A stretch of 64,000 bases of DNA from Harmonia axyridis (GCF_914767665.1 NC_059505.1:27091506-27155505); one strand, 5' to 3'; shown: positions 22,820-35,324, counted from the first letter of the stretch. The notes: a model not told the origin generated them from the sequence alone. Made by a program: numbers and translations.

Positions 22820-23785
22820 TCGCGAATAATCATCATTAATTATCAACGAAATAGAATTATATTATGAAGCAACAAAAAGTTTAGTAGGAAGTTCAACCTG
22901 CCTTAATTTTCGAGAGATCGTTTTCCGATTCATTTGAATTATGTCTATATCATTTCGGCACGATGTCTTTAAATTCACAATTTTGAGCCAATAATGGTAT
23001 GAAACGATAAGGCTTCCACTCAAATTTAATTCTCCCCGTTTCGCAATAAACACAATAATTCTCGAACGAAAAATCTTCGAAAATCTAAATTATCAGGATA
23101 GATTTGGATCTTGAATACTGCTGTTGAATCCGTTAACTGGCAAAATCCCACGAAGGATTTCGCAAATATCGCTGTTCGAAATTTTATTTTCCTGGTAATT
23201 AAAAAACTTCGAAACTCATGGGTGAATATATGCTAAGAAACTCCTATTCCTTGAAAAGAGAAAAAAAATCTAACGGAACCCGAATTTTTATTATCTGAGT
23301 TGATAATCTAGTACTCAGTTGAAAAAACGATCAAGCTTTAGGTTTTGGTTCGTTAAACATGCTTTATTGATACGTTTTAATGATATTTTTTGAGTGGTTC
23401 ATGAATAGAGCAATTACATTTTTGAGCGATAGTTTCAAAATCGAATGAAACTCAACATTCAATCTTCGGTAGATATAGAAAAATATATTAAAGTTATATA
23501 TTATAACTTGCAAACTACCCATTCATTTGTAAAATACCAATAACATATTGGACATTGATCTTTCTCTGGCAATTTTTATAAACAGCACACATTTTTTCCT
23601 AAAATAAAATTATATTTTATCAACATCATAATAATTTTGTTTTGTTTTTGTTTTAGGTGAGTTGACTTGAACATTGTTCTCTTGTTGATGGTGAGTGAAA
23701 ATGCTAATAGTATAGTATTGAAAAAATATAAGGGTCATTTCTGAAGTGAAGGGTTTTTCAATGAAAATGATACAATTTGAAATAG
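22820..23785. other. No gene recognised
   Basis: AT-rich, with no domain-bearing frame and no repeat structure noticed. Confidence 0.5.
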
Positions 23786-23788
23786 TTA

Positions 23789-24309
23789 TAATGGCAACAC
23801 TGTGTATCGTTTTTTGACATTTCTGATGTCATTTGTGTCCAGACATCATGTCATTTGATCATGGAAAGATACACTCTCCAAATTTAGAAATTTTTGAATT
23901 CTTAAATAAAAATCAGTACTCATTTGTGAATTCTGATAGAAATTTGAAAAGAATTCATGACCGACATTATTGAGTTAATCGACTTAATTTAAGTTAATTC
24001 ATCCTATTGAAGACACATTTGAAAGTGATACCAAGTTCGGGTGAGTACTTGGCACTGGCACGCTTTTATCGTGTATAAAAATCAGTTTTAAAAATTGTCT
24101 ACAATATGACGAATAGCGATTAAGTGAAAAATGTCGTCCATGAATTCTTTTTCAATTACTTTCACTATTCACAGATGATCACAGATTTTAAAAAACAATT
24201 CAATAATTTCGAGACGTTGTTGAAGCATGTATCTTTCCATGATTGAATGACATTAATCTATTGATCACAAATGACATAAGAAATGTTAAAAATATACAGT
24301 GTTGCTATT
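23789..24309. mobile_element. Long-armed foldback MITE
   Basis: The left arm starts GGCAACACTGTGTATCG and the right arm is the inverse of AGCAACACTGTATAT. The arms stay alignable for about 85 bp, sharing ATGTCATTTGTG and ATCATGGAAAGATACA. A second inverted pair lies inside: GAATTCATGACCGACAT near 23,950 against the inverse of GAATTCATGGACGACAT near 24,140. The whole element of about 520 bp therefore folds back. The internal words CAATATGACGAATA and GAATGTCGT recur at 61,620-61,680. No coding capacity. Confidence 0.75.
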
Positions 24310-24562
24310 TATTCATTTATTTATTTATTTAATACATATACAATGTTCTACAGGTTTAAACCCAACTACAGAACAAGGAGCATAAGAAAACTAATGTTAC
24401 ATATTCTGAGAAAAAAAAATAACAAAAAATGCTCAGTCAGTCAAAATAATGAGATCTGATATTTGAAATGGAACAATTAAAAATATCCAAGTGAGAACTT
24501 ACAGTATTACAGGCATCACACAAATTATAAAGAGGTGAATACTTCAATGTATTCGTACGAGG
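24306..24562 (-). pseudogene. LINE 3' end: ORF2 tail and ATTT-repeat tail
   Basis: On the minus strand an open stretch reads PRTNTLKYSPLYNLCDACNT then VSSHLDIFNCSI and ends SHYFD-stop (stop at 24,437-24,439). This is the RTN...L...YN..C...D.F pattern found at the very end of many insect LINE ORF2s. About 100 bases of 3' UTR follow, then a TAAA microsatellite (24,307-24,331) as tail. Upstream coding is lost, so this is a short 5'-truncated insertion. Its tail abuts the right end of the foldback MITE at 24,309. Confidence 0.7.
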
Positions 24563-27500
24563 TGTCGGCATATAACATTATTGTAGGAAATCCAATTATA
24601 AATTTATGATAATATGTCTTTGAATTATTGTTGACAATGACAACCCTTAATTACTATGATCGATTATTCTCAAATGGTTGCAAGTTAAGGAGAAGGGCCA
24701 TTCAAAGTTATAAAGAAATTTGCCGGTTAGGCTGAATCAAAATTATCCAGAAATTATGGAGAATATGTCAAATTAATACTAAAGATCGGAAAGAAACATT
24801 GAAAATTTTATTCTTGTATATGTTACCCATAACACAACACGTTATAACCTTGAGATTTCTTACGCATTTTGCTTTATAGAAAGCAGATATGAAAAATGTT
24901 TCATTATTTGAAATATTCAGGATGTTACTATTTTCAAAATATAATAAACTGGATTACTACAACAAGAACTTCATGTGAGTGTTAGGAACTCCTATACAAA
25001 TTGAGAAAAATACTGTTCGAAATGAATAATCCAAGTCCGGTGAAATTTTCAGTAGCGCTTTTGAAATTTCCATATTGGACAATGCCTACCGGTGCAGAGT
25101 GATGTCAATGATAAATCCAATTAAACAGGAATTTTTATTGGGTAGTGCATGAAACCTTTTGAAACATCGAAATATAAACTCATCAATATCAATGTCATAC
25201 CCATTTCAATTTGGTCATTGGGTTTTGCGGCCTGAGGCTGATACAGTTCAAACAACTGCGCTCAACGAGTTTTATTGGAATCTCGTGTAGACATATTTAA
25301 TTTGCCAGTTTTGAAAAAGTTTCTTTTGAAACGAAGCCCCCTTGTGTGCGATGAGTTCAAAGTACTGTCAGTTCCGAAAACAAACAATCAAATATTTCGA
25401 GCTGTGAAAGTATTTACTCCACTTCTCTTGCCCATTTTCACTTCATTTCTTCTCGAAATGAAGCGGGTCTAAAAAATGTTTAATTTTTTTTCGTGTATAA
25501 ATAATCATAATGATTTTTCTTGATTCTCATCTCGAAAATTCCTATTTGAAAGTAGGTTATCTAAATTACGAATAGAATCCTACATACGCTTACTGTTCAG
25601 CTTATGAACATAGTTTACACACATCATTCATTTCAAAAAAAATTATGAACATTGCTGGTTTTCCCCCATTTTCTGTTCTTCGCATTTTCTGAATTGAGCA
25701 TCCAGAAATACTCCAAATCGACCAGAAATTGTAACTTCCAAGGTTATACATAACTGACCACACTCAATGGTATATAACTCAGGAATGACGTTGAACATCC
25801 TGTATCTTCTCATGCGAAAACGAGTTATATATCATAAGGCAAAAATAGTTCCCTGGTGTCATCTACACGACTATACATATATGTTTGTCCAGTTTATGAT
25901 GAAAAGGTTTGTATGTTTAGGAAGGATTACATAGTTAGTTCTATGTAAATACTGCTTTCGGCGTTTATCAACATCTTCGCTGGGTGATACTGGTGCTGAT
26001 ATTATCGTTATATAATGCCATAGTGGGTGGAAATAAAGCACTGTTGCAAAGAGTTATTATGTTGAGAATTCATTGACAAATAAGGAGATGATTGCTGAGA
26101 AGATTTTTGTGGGAAAACATTCAGGAATGGAAAACCAACCTTCAACTTCTAGCGAGTTGATGGGAGTGAATATCAATAATTTAAATAATGAAATTAATTC
26201 ACCATATCTTTGATTCGTATGAGCGATGGATACAATGTCAAAGTAAATGTTAATATCAAATGGATATGAAAGAATAATATTGAATTAGCGCAATGCTTTT
26301 TACTCAAATGTGTAAAAGACTCTATTGAAACCGGTTGTAAAATTGTTTTTTATACAGGGGTCATCCTAAAAAACATTTTTCATTTTGACAATCACAGTGG
26401 CATCAAACTAAATTATATAACTCAATATATACCTTCTAGCTGAGCATTTATTAAGCTAAGAAAGTTTTCATTTGCCAATCGAAGGTCATCAAATACATTT
26501 TCAATATAAGTACAATACAATACAATGTATCGAAACTGCAATTCTTGTCTATCAAAAAAGCAGAAACCTTGTAAATAATAGAATTACTTTCGTATCTCAA
26601 TTAACAATCGGATGAAGAAATCATTAGCCGATAGAAAAGAAATGAAGAGTCCTGGTTAGGATAATTACAAATTTCTTCTATGACTAGAAATACATACATG
26701 TGAATCGGGTCACTCCTGCAGTACCTATTAATTTGGATGTTATTGATATCCTTTCGTGTTTGGATCATCACGGTATTAATTATTACTCATGCAAATTACT
26801 CTTGAACAGATTCGATCCGGCTCTTTCTCAAGTATTCCATACAAAATGCGTGGTAACCAGGTATCCTCTCTCGTTAAAGTGATTACATTCATTTAACGCT
26901 TTTTAATCGTTCAAGAAGAGTGAATTCAACGCCTCTGATTGACGCCTAGATCAACGAACTCTCCCATGCGTCGATGTATGACAGCTAATTGTCTTATTCT
27001 AATGAACCTTCTGTTTTTCTCTCCAACCAAGCAGTTGGTTGTGGAATGCCTCCACGCGGATATGAATTCAATGCATAATTTGTCATGGCTTTCACACAGA
27101 CAGCAGTTTTTCATATTCTTCACAATTATACTGAGTGCCATAGAAACACCTATAAAAAATTATTTCAGTTTTGTAATAATTTACACAAATAATTGGAGGG
27201 TTCCTTGAGTACAAATTCGATTGAGTGTTACTATAAAATAATAATTTCTTGCTTCTTGGTAAATTTCATATTGATAACCTTATCAGAACCATAGAAAACC
27301 TTACAACAGATTCGAGTGATTTGAGATTTTGCAATGGCCTTCATCAAGTTGACTTATCATTCAACCTTTTTATTTAAAACAAATTTTCATCATGAAGTTT
27401 TACTAGCAATTAAATTGAAATAACAATTTGAGGATTACATTGTAACCGCGGTTATGAACTTATTCTAGTTCATCTTCAGACACTGAAGATTCTACAAAAT

Positions 27501-28245
27501 GTACAGAGCATTTATGTAAAACAGGTACTTGAAATGTGGTACTTGGGAAAACCCAGGGAAGAGGCTATAACATTTTTAATAGAAAGCGAACATTTTTACC
27601 GTCATCTAACTTCCAGGAATTATTTAAAAGCATTGAAAATTTTGGTATGCAGAGTTCGGTTTGTTCATTCATAATTTCAAAACTATTGCTGTTGATCAAC
27701 TGATAATACCGGCTGAAAAAGTTCAACCTTTTTAATTTTTAATTTAAAGTAGTACCTGATCATGTTTTGTTATCAGGGTCATCACACCATCAAACAAAAA
27801 ATGAAATTGTTATGTCAATTGTATTTGTTGATTTGTTACCTATTTCACAGAAGAGGAAGCGAGACATCGAACTAAGATATCAATTGAAAAATTCAAATAT
27901 TTCAAAGCGAACGTCTGTCTTTATGTTAATTTAGTTATGAATTTATAAACTTCTTTATCCACTTCGTAAAGTTTTGGAAAATTTATTTTCACAAATTTAA
28001 CCTTTATAATTTAGAATTTAAAATAACAATTAAAAGCGTCTCGAAAAATTTCGTGTTGACCGAGTCACTAGAGCATTAGAACGTTTATGATCAAAAACCT
28101 GATATCTTCAGAAAAGTAGCAAATTCAAGAAGTTACGTGTATGATAGAACAATTATTTCAAACTTCCTGCAAAATTTTCATGCATTTTCAGAAGAATAGA
28201 AAACTCGAGTAGAATATCGAAAAAAATGATATAAGCACTGATGAG
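24563..28245. other. Long stretch without recognised genes
   Basis: AT-rich. Contents noticed: the dispersed repeat at 24,731-24,870 (partner at 19,372), a lone TATACAGGGGTCATCC terminus-like word at 26,352, and a CCGCGG dyad followed by CTTCAGACACTGAAG near 27,450-27,490. Overlapping frames at 26,926-27,208 carry hydrophobic or basic stretches but no convincing domain. Nothing here is called as a gene. Confidence 0.5.
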
Positions 28246-28247
28246 AA

Positions 28248-28490
28248 GTTAGGAGCTTTTCAGCGCTCGTCATTCATGCACTAATGGCGCCCTTGGAGAC
28301 CACATATAACCATATAGGGTTCTATTGTTTTCATGAACTTATACCTTCTTGTGATTTATTATGTAAGTTATTTTTTATGTTACCTTTTTATGCTTGTAAT
28401 GAGACCTTTGTGGTCTGTTGGGATATAAATAAATAAATGATCGGATGACGGATGAATGACGAGCGTTCAAAAGCTCCTGACTTGGCGTCA
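28248..28490. mobile_element. Inverted-repeat element containing a LINE 3' tail
   Basis: The left arm is AGGAGCTTTTCAGCGCTCGT then CATTCATGCAC (28,256 onward). The right arm is the inverse of AGGAGCTTTTGAACGCTCGT then CATTCATC (28,449-28,482). Between them, 28,330-28,438 reads like a LINE 3' UTR on the plus strand: TGTAATGAGACCTTTGTGG, TCTGTTGGGATATAAATAAA, with an AAATAAATG tail. The LINE end therefore sits inside, or provides the body of, an inverted-repeat structure. The arm motif belongs to the dispersed family noted under findings. Confidence 0.6.
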
Positions 28491-28510
28491 ATGGTTCCCT
28501 CATTTCTACA

Positions 28511-28556
28511 CACAAATTCGAGAAATTGCGTTGCACAAATTCGAGAAATTGCGTTG
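28511..28556. repeat. Perfect 23-bp tandem duplication
   Basis: CACAAATTCGAGAAATTGCG followed by TTG occurs twice without a gap or mismatch (28,511-28,533 and 28,534-28,556). Probably replication slippage; no function visible. Confidence 0.9.
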
Positions 28557-28559
28557 TAT

Positions 28560-30640
28560 CCCCGTAACTTGTTATGACATGTATTTCCCAACAAAAACCT
28601 GGGATATTTCCCTTGCTGATTATTTTTATTCATCCCATCAAGTAGACTCCCGGATCCTAATACCATAGTATTACCTGCGCACTTTACGACTGTTTTCATG
28701 ACGTGTCATACTATCCCCGAGCTACGCAGAGCAGCATTTACTACTCGCTTAATTAGTTTTGCTGCTCTTATTAAGATAAAACTATAAAGAGGCCAGATTT
28801 CACAGGGGAGCTTGTTCAAATTTAATCGCTAACGGTTAATGAATGTTGTCATAAACCAAATATTGCCTAGAGCATGCACATGCACAGCCGACTACCTCAA
28901 AGGGAGCACATAACTTTGTGATACTTTGTTGGATAATTTTTCCGTTGGTGGATTCTTCGGAGATTTTTTTTTATTCATCCCGGAACTACCTCGGGTGGTT
29001 TTCCGTGAGGGAAAATTTCTGATTTTGCAATGGATAAAGGGAAAAGTTTCATTTCCGCATTCCACTTGATATAAAGTGTGCGGTTTTTAAGGTCATCATT
29101 TACGAGTGCCCTAATTGAAAGTTGAATAGAATTATCAATCGTCTATTGTGTTGTGTGCTATCTGTTTGATCCTATAAATCAAAGTGTTGGTAATTTCATA
29201 CAAAGCTCATCTATCAAAGCTTCATTATACTTCAAAGTTGAAATGGGTCAGAAATAATTGCTTGCAATTTACTTTCTTGATGACAATTATCAGAGTAGCT
29301 AGAAAAATAAACTGGTAATATATCTATCGGATAGGTGAAACAAATTATGTAACGGATATATTATATCCCTCGATATATCAAAGTTGCTTCTGCAATTTGA
29401 TGATTTTAGAATGTTTGAATTCGAAAATGATTGAAAAAGAACAGATAGAATTTGATGAAATCGAAATTCGTCGAGGAAATCCACTTTATGGAATTGTCGA
29501 AATCCTTTTTGTCACTAGGTTGACACAAATATTCTTCATACTCCTGTGGAATCTAAGCGACATATGCAATTTATCTAAAAAAAATATAAATTATAGATTT
29601 TTCAGAACATCTCGAGTGTAGCCAAAGAAAATTGTTATTGTTGTCTTATTTGGTTTTCATATAGTCTTAATATCAACTTCTAATTTTATGAGAAATATAA
29701 ATTTCTCAATTGTTCGAAAGACCTTCGAGAACTCCAATTTCAGTCGAATATTCACATATATGATGATAAACTGATGGCTTTGAATTACTTTCAACCGTGC
29801 TACACAGATACGTAAGGTGGTGTAGTAGAAATTCTTGTTTTGAAAAAGGAAGACATTTCTGCAAAGAATAATTTTTTTTATATTTTCTTTCTAAATTTCC
29901 CAACTATGAGCTGTTTCAGGCTTATACGTTCAATAAACGTAGGAAAATGTCCAATTTTATTGCAAATAAAATATCAAAGAATTAGATCTATTTAGGAAAT
30001 GATCTAGCGATATATAACCCATTCTCTTAATCTAAAGGATTCAAACCGAGGTTTAAACTATCCAAATAGATTTCACATTAATTTGCTTTTATATAAATCT
30101 TTCCATGAAAAAATCTGAAATAAAAACCCTTGGTATCGTTTGTCGGTCTCAACTGATTTTCAATTCATTCAACTACTTTCTGAGCTAAAATGATGCTCAA
30201 AATATTTTGATTATTCAATCGATGAAATTCATAGATCTTGTGTAACTTATATTGTTTGATGGTGAGGAATATCAGTCACAAGGAACAGTTGTATACAATT
30301 TATTCAATGGCAACGTTTCTGAGCATTTAGCTCCTTCATCAGGTAAAAACAAAAACCAACTTATAAACAACGGCATGGATCATACAATTGGTGTAGCAAT
30401 AAAGATAAAATACATAAAATGACGTCGCTATACAATAATAAATATTAAATATAATTATCTCATATTGTTTGAATATGTGGAAACGACAATATCGAATGAA
30501 TTAAAGAACATATGCAGGGTTTCTCCAAAAAAGTGCGAGAGGAAAATTGTCGGGAATTGAAGAGGGTCTTTCATGTGAAAACTTTCGCATTTCTTTGGCA
30601 TCACCCTATAGAGGCATTTCAGATATTTCAGAAGGAAGCG
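28560..30640. other. No gene; one Penelope-type end hairpin
   Basis: AT-rich and without domain-bearing frames. On the minus strand at about 30,300-30,345 a CCTGATGAAGGAGCTAAATG stretch continues CTCAGAAACGTTGCCATTG. This is the stem-loop with a following AAACGTTG that recurs near the ends of many insect Penelope-like elements; no coding part is attached here. Confidence 0.4.
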
Positions 30641-31180
30641 ATACTTTCCATTCTCAGACCGAACTGCGACCAGCAATGCTCGTAACTGTCTGCACCCGTG
30701 TAACGGCGCCCATCTTCCTGTCAAAATGGATATATTATCGTGAATTTTCCGGGCGGTTTTTCCATCAGAAACCCGAATTAATGGCCCCACCTTGTTCCCG
30801 CGAAAAGATACACTGGCCTCAAGTCGATCATCAAGAGAATAATTCAGTTCCCTTGCCTGTTATCTGGCCCTTTGCCAAACTCCTTCGACCCGGGTTTCGC
30901 ACACGGCCCAGTCCCGAGGTGGCCTTAGCTCACACATCCGTTGCGAAGGACCAGCCTGTCCTGGACCGGGCGACTTGATAACGATGATGAAGTAACCACC
31001 TGATCTCTTGATCCCTCCATTGAATAATATTCTACGTTCAATTCATTTGTTTTTGGGCTATGAATGCGTTTAATTAAGGGTCGATCCGAACGGCAATTTG
31101 TTGGATTGACCCAAATTTGATTGGGGTCGCTGAGGGGATTTCTACTGATTAAATCAGTGTTTCCATTTGCGGCGGGTTTG
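30640..31180. other. GC-rich non-coding island 4
   Basis: A CpG-containing block with GGGCGG, CGACCCGGGTTTCGC and GTTTAATTAAGGGTCGATCC. A frame of 143 codons (30,547-30,978, plus) covers it, but it begins at a non-ATG codon, shows no domain and reads as low-information sequence. It is called non-coding with moderate doubt. The TTTAATTAAG word is homeodomain-like. Confidence 0.35.
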
Positions 31181-31667
31181 AATTGTTGTTTTATAACGAG
31201 GATAACACACCGCGAATTTTACACTGATTTGATATTACGAAATGAATAAAAAGGAGTTCAATCTCATCTTTATGGAATGGAGCTGATTGAGCTAGGACCT
31301 TGTTGAAAAAATATTGTTATCACTACAATATTACATTACCCGTTAAAAATTTAATAATTCTATTTAATTACTTCTTTGTGAGTTTTTCATCAAATTTGTT
31401 CCTTCATTTTATGCCTAAAAAGCAGATATCACAATCTAGAGCTATGATAATCAATGGGGTCTAATAGGTGATTTCTGATCAAATTTCTATCTAATGGGAC
31501 TCATACTTCCCGAGAAAATCTCTGAATTACTCATTCAAAATTTGGCTTATTTTTTTTCCCAACAAATCTCAAGGTTTATTATGGATAATAGATAACAATA
31601 TACACTGTACTTTTCCGCACAGTGTTTGGAAAGTGTAACTTTGTGCAAGTTCGTAGTAATCGTACAT
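31181..31667. other. No gene recognised
   Basis: AT-rich spacer before repeat family R copy 2. Confidence 0.5.
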
Positions 31668-32225
31668 AATATATTCTAAAACGAGTTGCAGAATGGGCTC
31701 CTATTCCAAAACAAATGCGAGTTTTCAAACGCATGAGTGTTTTTGCCTTCAGCAAAGAGTATTAGACGATATTTTCTCTATTTCAGTCAAGTTTTGTGGA
31801 ATATTGTCGAAATTCAATGTAAAATTCAGATTATACATCCTAATGATTTTGGTATTGTATCTTGGCAGTTGGTGTGACTGTTACGAAAATTGACAGATAA
31901 CCGAATTTGAATTTGAATCGTACGTTTCCTCTCGAATTTTGAAATAATTTATAATTACGCATTAAATTCGTGAATTATGTCTGACAAAATCGGTTTGACA
32001 TCACCAGAAAATTAGAGAAATTGCGAATAATGTTGCAAATCATTTCACTATATCCAAATAATATTATATTGACAATAACTGACGTGTGTTGAAATGATCG
32101 CAAATCAGTGTAGACAACCAGAAAACGAAAAATATAACTGAAAACAATGCTGTAATGAGTTCATTACAGCATTGTTTTTGATACTGTTATGAACTCATTA
32201 CGATACTCATACGATGAAATAGGGA
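31668..32225 (+). repeat. Repeat family R, copy 2
   Basis: Matches 19,545-20,110 almost end to end with scattered substitutions and small indels. The middle of the first hairpin is shortened here. The end carries a cleaner palindrome (32,144-32,177: CAATGCTGTAATG, AGTT, CATTACAGCATTG). The counterpart of the small frame at 19,863 is broken by an early stop. Two well-preserved copies at unrelated neighbours, plus the diverged one at 13.2 kb, define a dispersed family. Confidence 0.75.
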
Positions 32226-33350
32226 AAAGTACTTTTACTGCTTACGACTGGAAATGTAAGTACCGTTTGATAAATCAGAGAATCTAAACAGAAAGGGTTA
32301 ATACCAGTTGTAATTTGAATTTCAATCAACGATAATTATCATTGCTAGAATTTGAACTATATTTGGGGCAGTATTCACTTACTGATTCATTCAACAACTA
32401 AACAGGATATTGGGCAGAGTTTTATTTCAGTAGATAATATCCTCTCTTTTTTCATTTCAGTGAAGAAGAATTTAATCTAAACATATTTTTTTACCCTTGT
32501 GAATACCTTTTCTTCTTTGGAGGTAAAGCCATCATTCTGCTTCTTCCAATAAAATCGTAGGTTTATTCATTTGCTAATATCTTATCGATGTTCGATACTC
32601 AGTAATGATTTCATCATGGAAAAGTTGGTGAACTCTAGTAATATATTTCTCATGGCAATAAGAACGCACAGTCCCAATATTACAGCCGGATTTCCGTACT
32701 TCGATAAAGTAAAAACTGTCTACGTTCTATATTCTCCCTGTTTTCAAATGAAACTTCCGTTCGTGAAATCTCAAGATATATACCTCCCTTACAGTCTCAA
32801 GATCGCCCACTCGGCAGATAGAACACTCTTCATAAAGCCCATAAAGAGAATATTTTCAACCCTAAAAGCCGTCTCTCATTCTGGATCGGATATTGCAAGA
32901 AGTCGATAACAATACGACGACCAGTCTACATTTTACATTCAGATGTATCGGCCCAAGCAAGCTGCCGGGCGATAAATTTTCATATATACCTCCTCCGAGA
33001 TCATCCCTCATGAAAAATTCGACGATCCACAGTTTTTGCAGGCCCAACCGATGCAAACCCCCTGGCTCTGTGAAATACGGAGACAATAAACAACAAGAAC
33101 GAAATGAACGGCACACTCCAGCGTTGTTAATTTGGATTTTTCGGAGAGGACTGTCAAATTCGTAGTGTGGGCATCTTGCCGAGGATTATATGTTGAATTT
33201 TTTCCATAACTTAGGTCGTATTTGATTGGATGGTCTTCATTGGATTGATATTTATTTCATATAAATAGAAATGGGGAAGTGACGCGAAGTCAATAGCTTA
33301 AGATTTTTCTATCATTCATGCGCCAATTGCGACCTTAAACCCCGTAAATT
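32226..33350. other. No gene recognised
   Basis: Frames at 32,571-32,909 and 32,862-33,165 overlap on both strands without domains. 33,310-33,330 contains CATTCATGCGCCAATTGCG, a fragment of the dispersed terminal motif. No gene is called. Confidence 0.45.
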
Positions 33351-33353
33351 GTA

Positions 33354-34023
33354 TACAGGGTGAGTCAAAAATGTATACCGAGCGTTCTGAGGGTGATAAA
33401 ACATTGAGAAATAAGTATAATTTGATGAATAAACTTATGGTTGATAAAATTTTGAAAAATTTCTCCGCATAACTTCTAAACGGTGAATGCCACCAGATTG
33501 AAAATACGTTCATAAATGTATGTTGCTGAAATACATTTTTTTATTACACTTGTACATTTCTGATATTGTTATCAAGGGTATTTTTGGAGAGTGCTGACAT
33601 CATGTGACTACAAAAACTCGAATATCTCGATAACGGTTAAATTTTTTGTATTTGGATAAGAGTTTTCTTGGCTCCATCGAATGTTTCTATTTTTTCACCA
33701 AAAAGATTATAACAAAAGAAGTTGTGCCGAAAAAATCGTGACTGACCCTCTAGAATCACCCTTTATAGTAATATCAGAAATGTCAAAGTGTAATAAAAAC
33801 AATTTATTTGAACAACATCCATTATTGAACGTAATTTCAATCTGGAATGCCACATTCACCGTTTATAAGTTATGCGATGAAATTTTCCCAATTTTATCAA
33901 CTTTGGAAGGATATATTCCCCTTGATATACATTTTGGGCCATAAGTTTATTCATCAAGGTATACTTATTTTTCAATACTTTCACCCCCAGAAAGCTCGGT
34001 ACACATTTTTGACTCACCCTGTA
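33354..34023. mobile_element. Near-complete foldback MITE with CAGGGTGAGTC ends
   Basis: Starts TACAGGGTGAGTCAAAAATG and ends with the inverse, bounded by TA on both sides. The two halves align in inverse for about 240 bases each: CCGAGC, TGATGAATAAACTTATGG, GCATAACTT.TAAACGGTGA, and TTTTATTACACTT.TACATTT. The centre is near 33,660. The element is one giant imperfect hairpin. Short open frames in it mirror one another across strands and are not genes. TA duplication suggests the Tc1/mariner superfamily (inference). Confidence 0.85.
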
Positions 34024-34780
34024 TATAAATATATGTATGGACACCAATTCCTGGCTCAAAATTAGAAACATGGTTACAAAATGATAAAGCGATCTGTTCA
34101 GGAAACTAGCGCTCAGAAATTATGTTTGACGACACCACAACTCAACAATTGTTGGCCTTATTATCTAGTTCTAGAAGAATGTTGTGATTATATCAAGTAT
34201 CAGATAGGTTCTAATTGAAAGGTAATATGGTGTTAACACTGTTAACGATTTTGGCGCCAGTATTTCCAAACTGTTTGGATATTGATCCAATTGTACCTGT
34301 ACATTTAAAGATAATTTGACACCCAGTCTTTTCACCTCCGGTGTAATAGATTCAACTTACAATATGAATTTAACTGCCAGTTGCTGGTTGTCAGAATTAT
34401 TGTCGATACCTAAGTGCTTGGACCACTAATTCATTTTGTATCGTTGTAATTGAAATATACTAACCAAGGTGAAGTAGTAGCTAGAGCTTTCATTTTTGAT
34501 GTGAAGAAATAAGTATAGGTACTATGGAGGAATTCATAACTAAGATCTTTCGAAATGTACATATATCGATATTGGAATTAATGGCGTATAAGGTGTCTTA
34601 TATATGTGTTCATTCTCTTTTTTCAGTTCAGTTTCTTATAAGGCAAGTTAAAATTTAGAATTCACATTTCTTCTTTCATTCATGTTATATTTGTTGTTTT
34701 CAATGAAATGAAGAAATAGGAATATCTTCGTATTGGAACTTAATGTTTGACTTCTAGACCGTATTATCGGATATTTCATT
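34024..34780. other. No gene recognised
   Basis: AT-rich. ATAGGTTCTAATTGAAAGGT at 34,206 resembles ATAGGTCCTAATTAAAAGGA at 35,708, suggesting an old duplication between this stretch and 35.6-35.8 kb. Confidence 0.45.
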
Positions 34781-34782
34781 GA

Positions 34783-35324
34783 AATAACAATAACAATAAC
34801 AATAGCTTTATTTCCTGAATCCTGTACACAAATATACAAAGAAATGGAAAACCGTCAATATCAGAAAAAAAATCAAACTATATCCTAGAATTTACACCAC
34901 AATAATTCAAAAATTCCGAAATAGAATAAGGTTCCACATTGATAATCAAGTCTGTGAGATTTTTCTTGAATTTTCTAATATCAACTATGTCTAATACATT
35001 TTTGGGTAGATTATTATAAAATTTAACACACATATACTTGGTACCTTTTTCAGTTAATGACATTTTATGTATCGGAATGTGAAAGGGAATGGTACGTCTT
35101 GTGTTATTAATATTTTTGAGATCCTCGAAATAATGGGGACTTGTTTTCACAAAAAGAACGCACTCTAAAACAAACATCCCAAAGAAAGTGAGAATTCTAT
35201 TCTGTCTGAAGTGCCCTCTGCATGATTCTCTATATTTTAGACCAATCATAGATCTTAAAGCAGACTTTTGAAGTACAAACAATTTACTACAAATAATAAT
35301 GACAATTATTATTAAATATATCAA
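34783..35324 (-). pseudogene. LINE ORF2 C-terminus with AACAAT-repeat tail
   Basis: The minus-strand frame 35,324-34,878 (148 codons, uninterrupted) holds the ORF2 tail signature: LFVLQKSALRSMIGLKYRES, CRGHFRQNRILTFFGMFVLE, then HIPIHKMSLTEKGTKYMCVK and FYNNLPKNVLDIVDIRKFKK. Only about 70 bases separate the stop from a TTATTG microsatellite (34,783-34,806 on the plus strand as AACAAT), the tail. The first 15 or so codons at the 5' end are AT-rich flank, so the truncation point is near 35,290. The clade resembles CR1/Jockey; the lack of stops suggests a younger insertion. Confidence 0.88.

Noticed and set aside
26926..27208. Hydrophobic frame resembling a receptor C-terminus
   Set aside because: Similarity was only general hydrophobicity; the antisense frame is equally long and no conserved motif was found.
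30547..30978. 143-codon plus-strand open frame
   Set aside because: Non-ATG start, no domain, matches a GC-rich island where long frames arise by chance.
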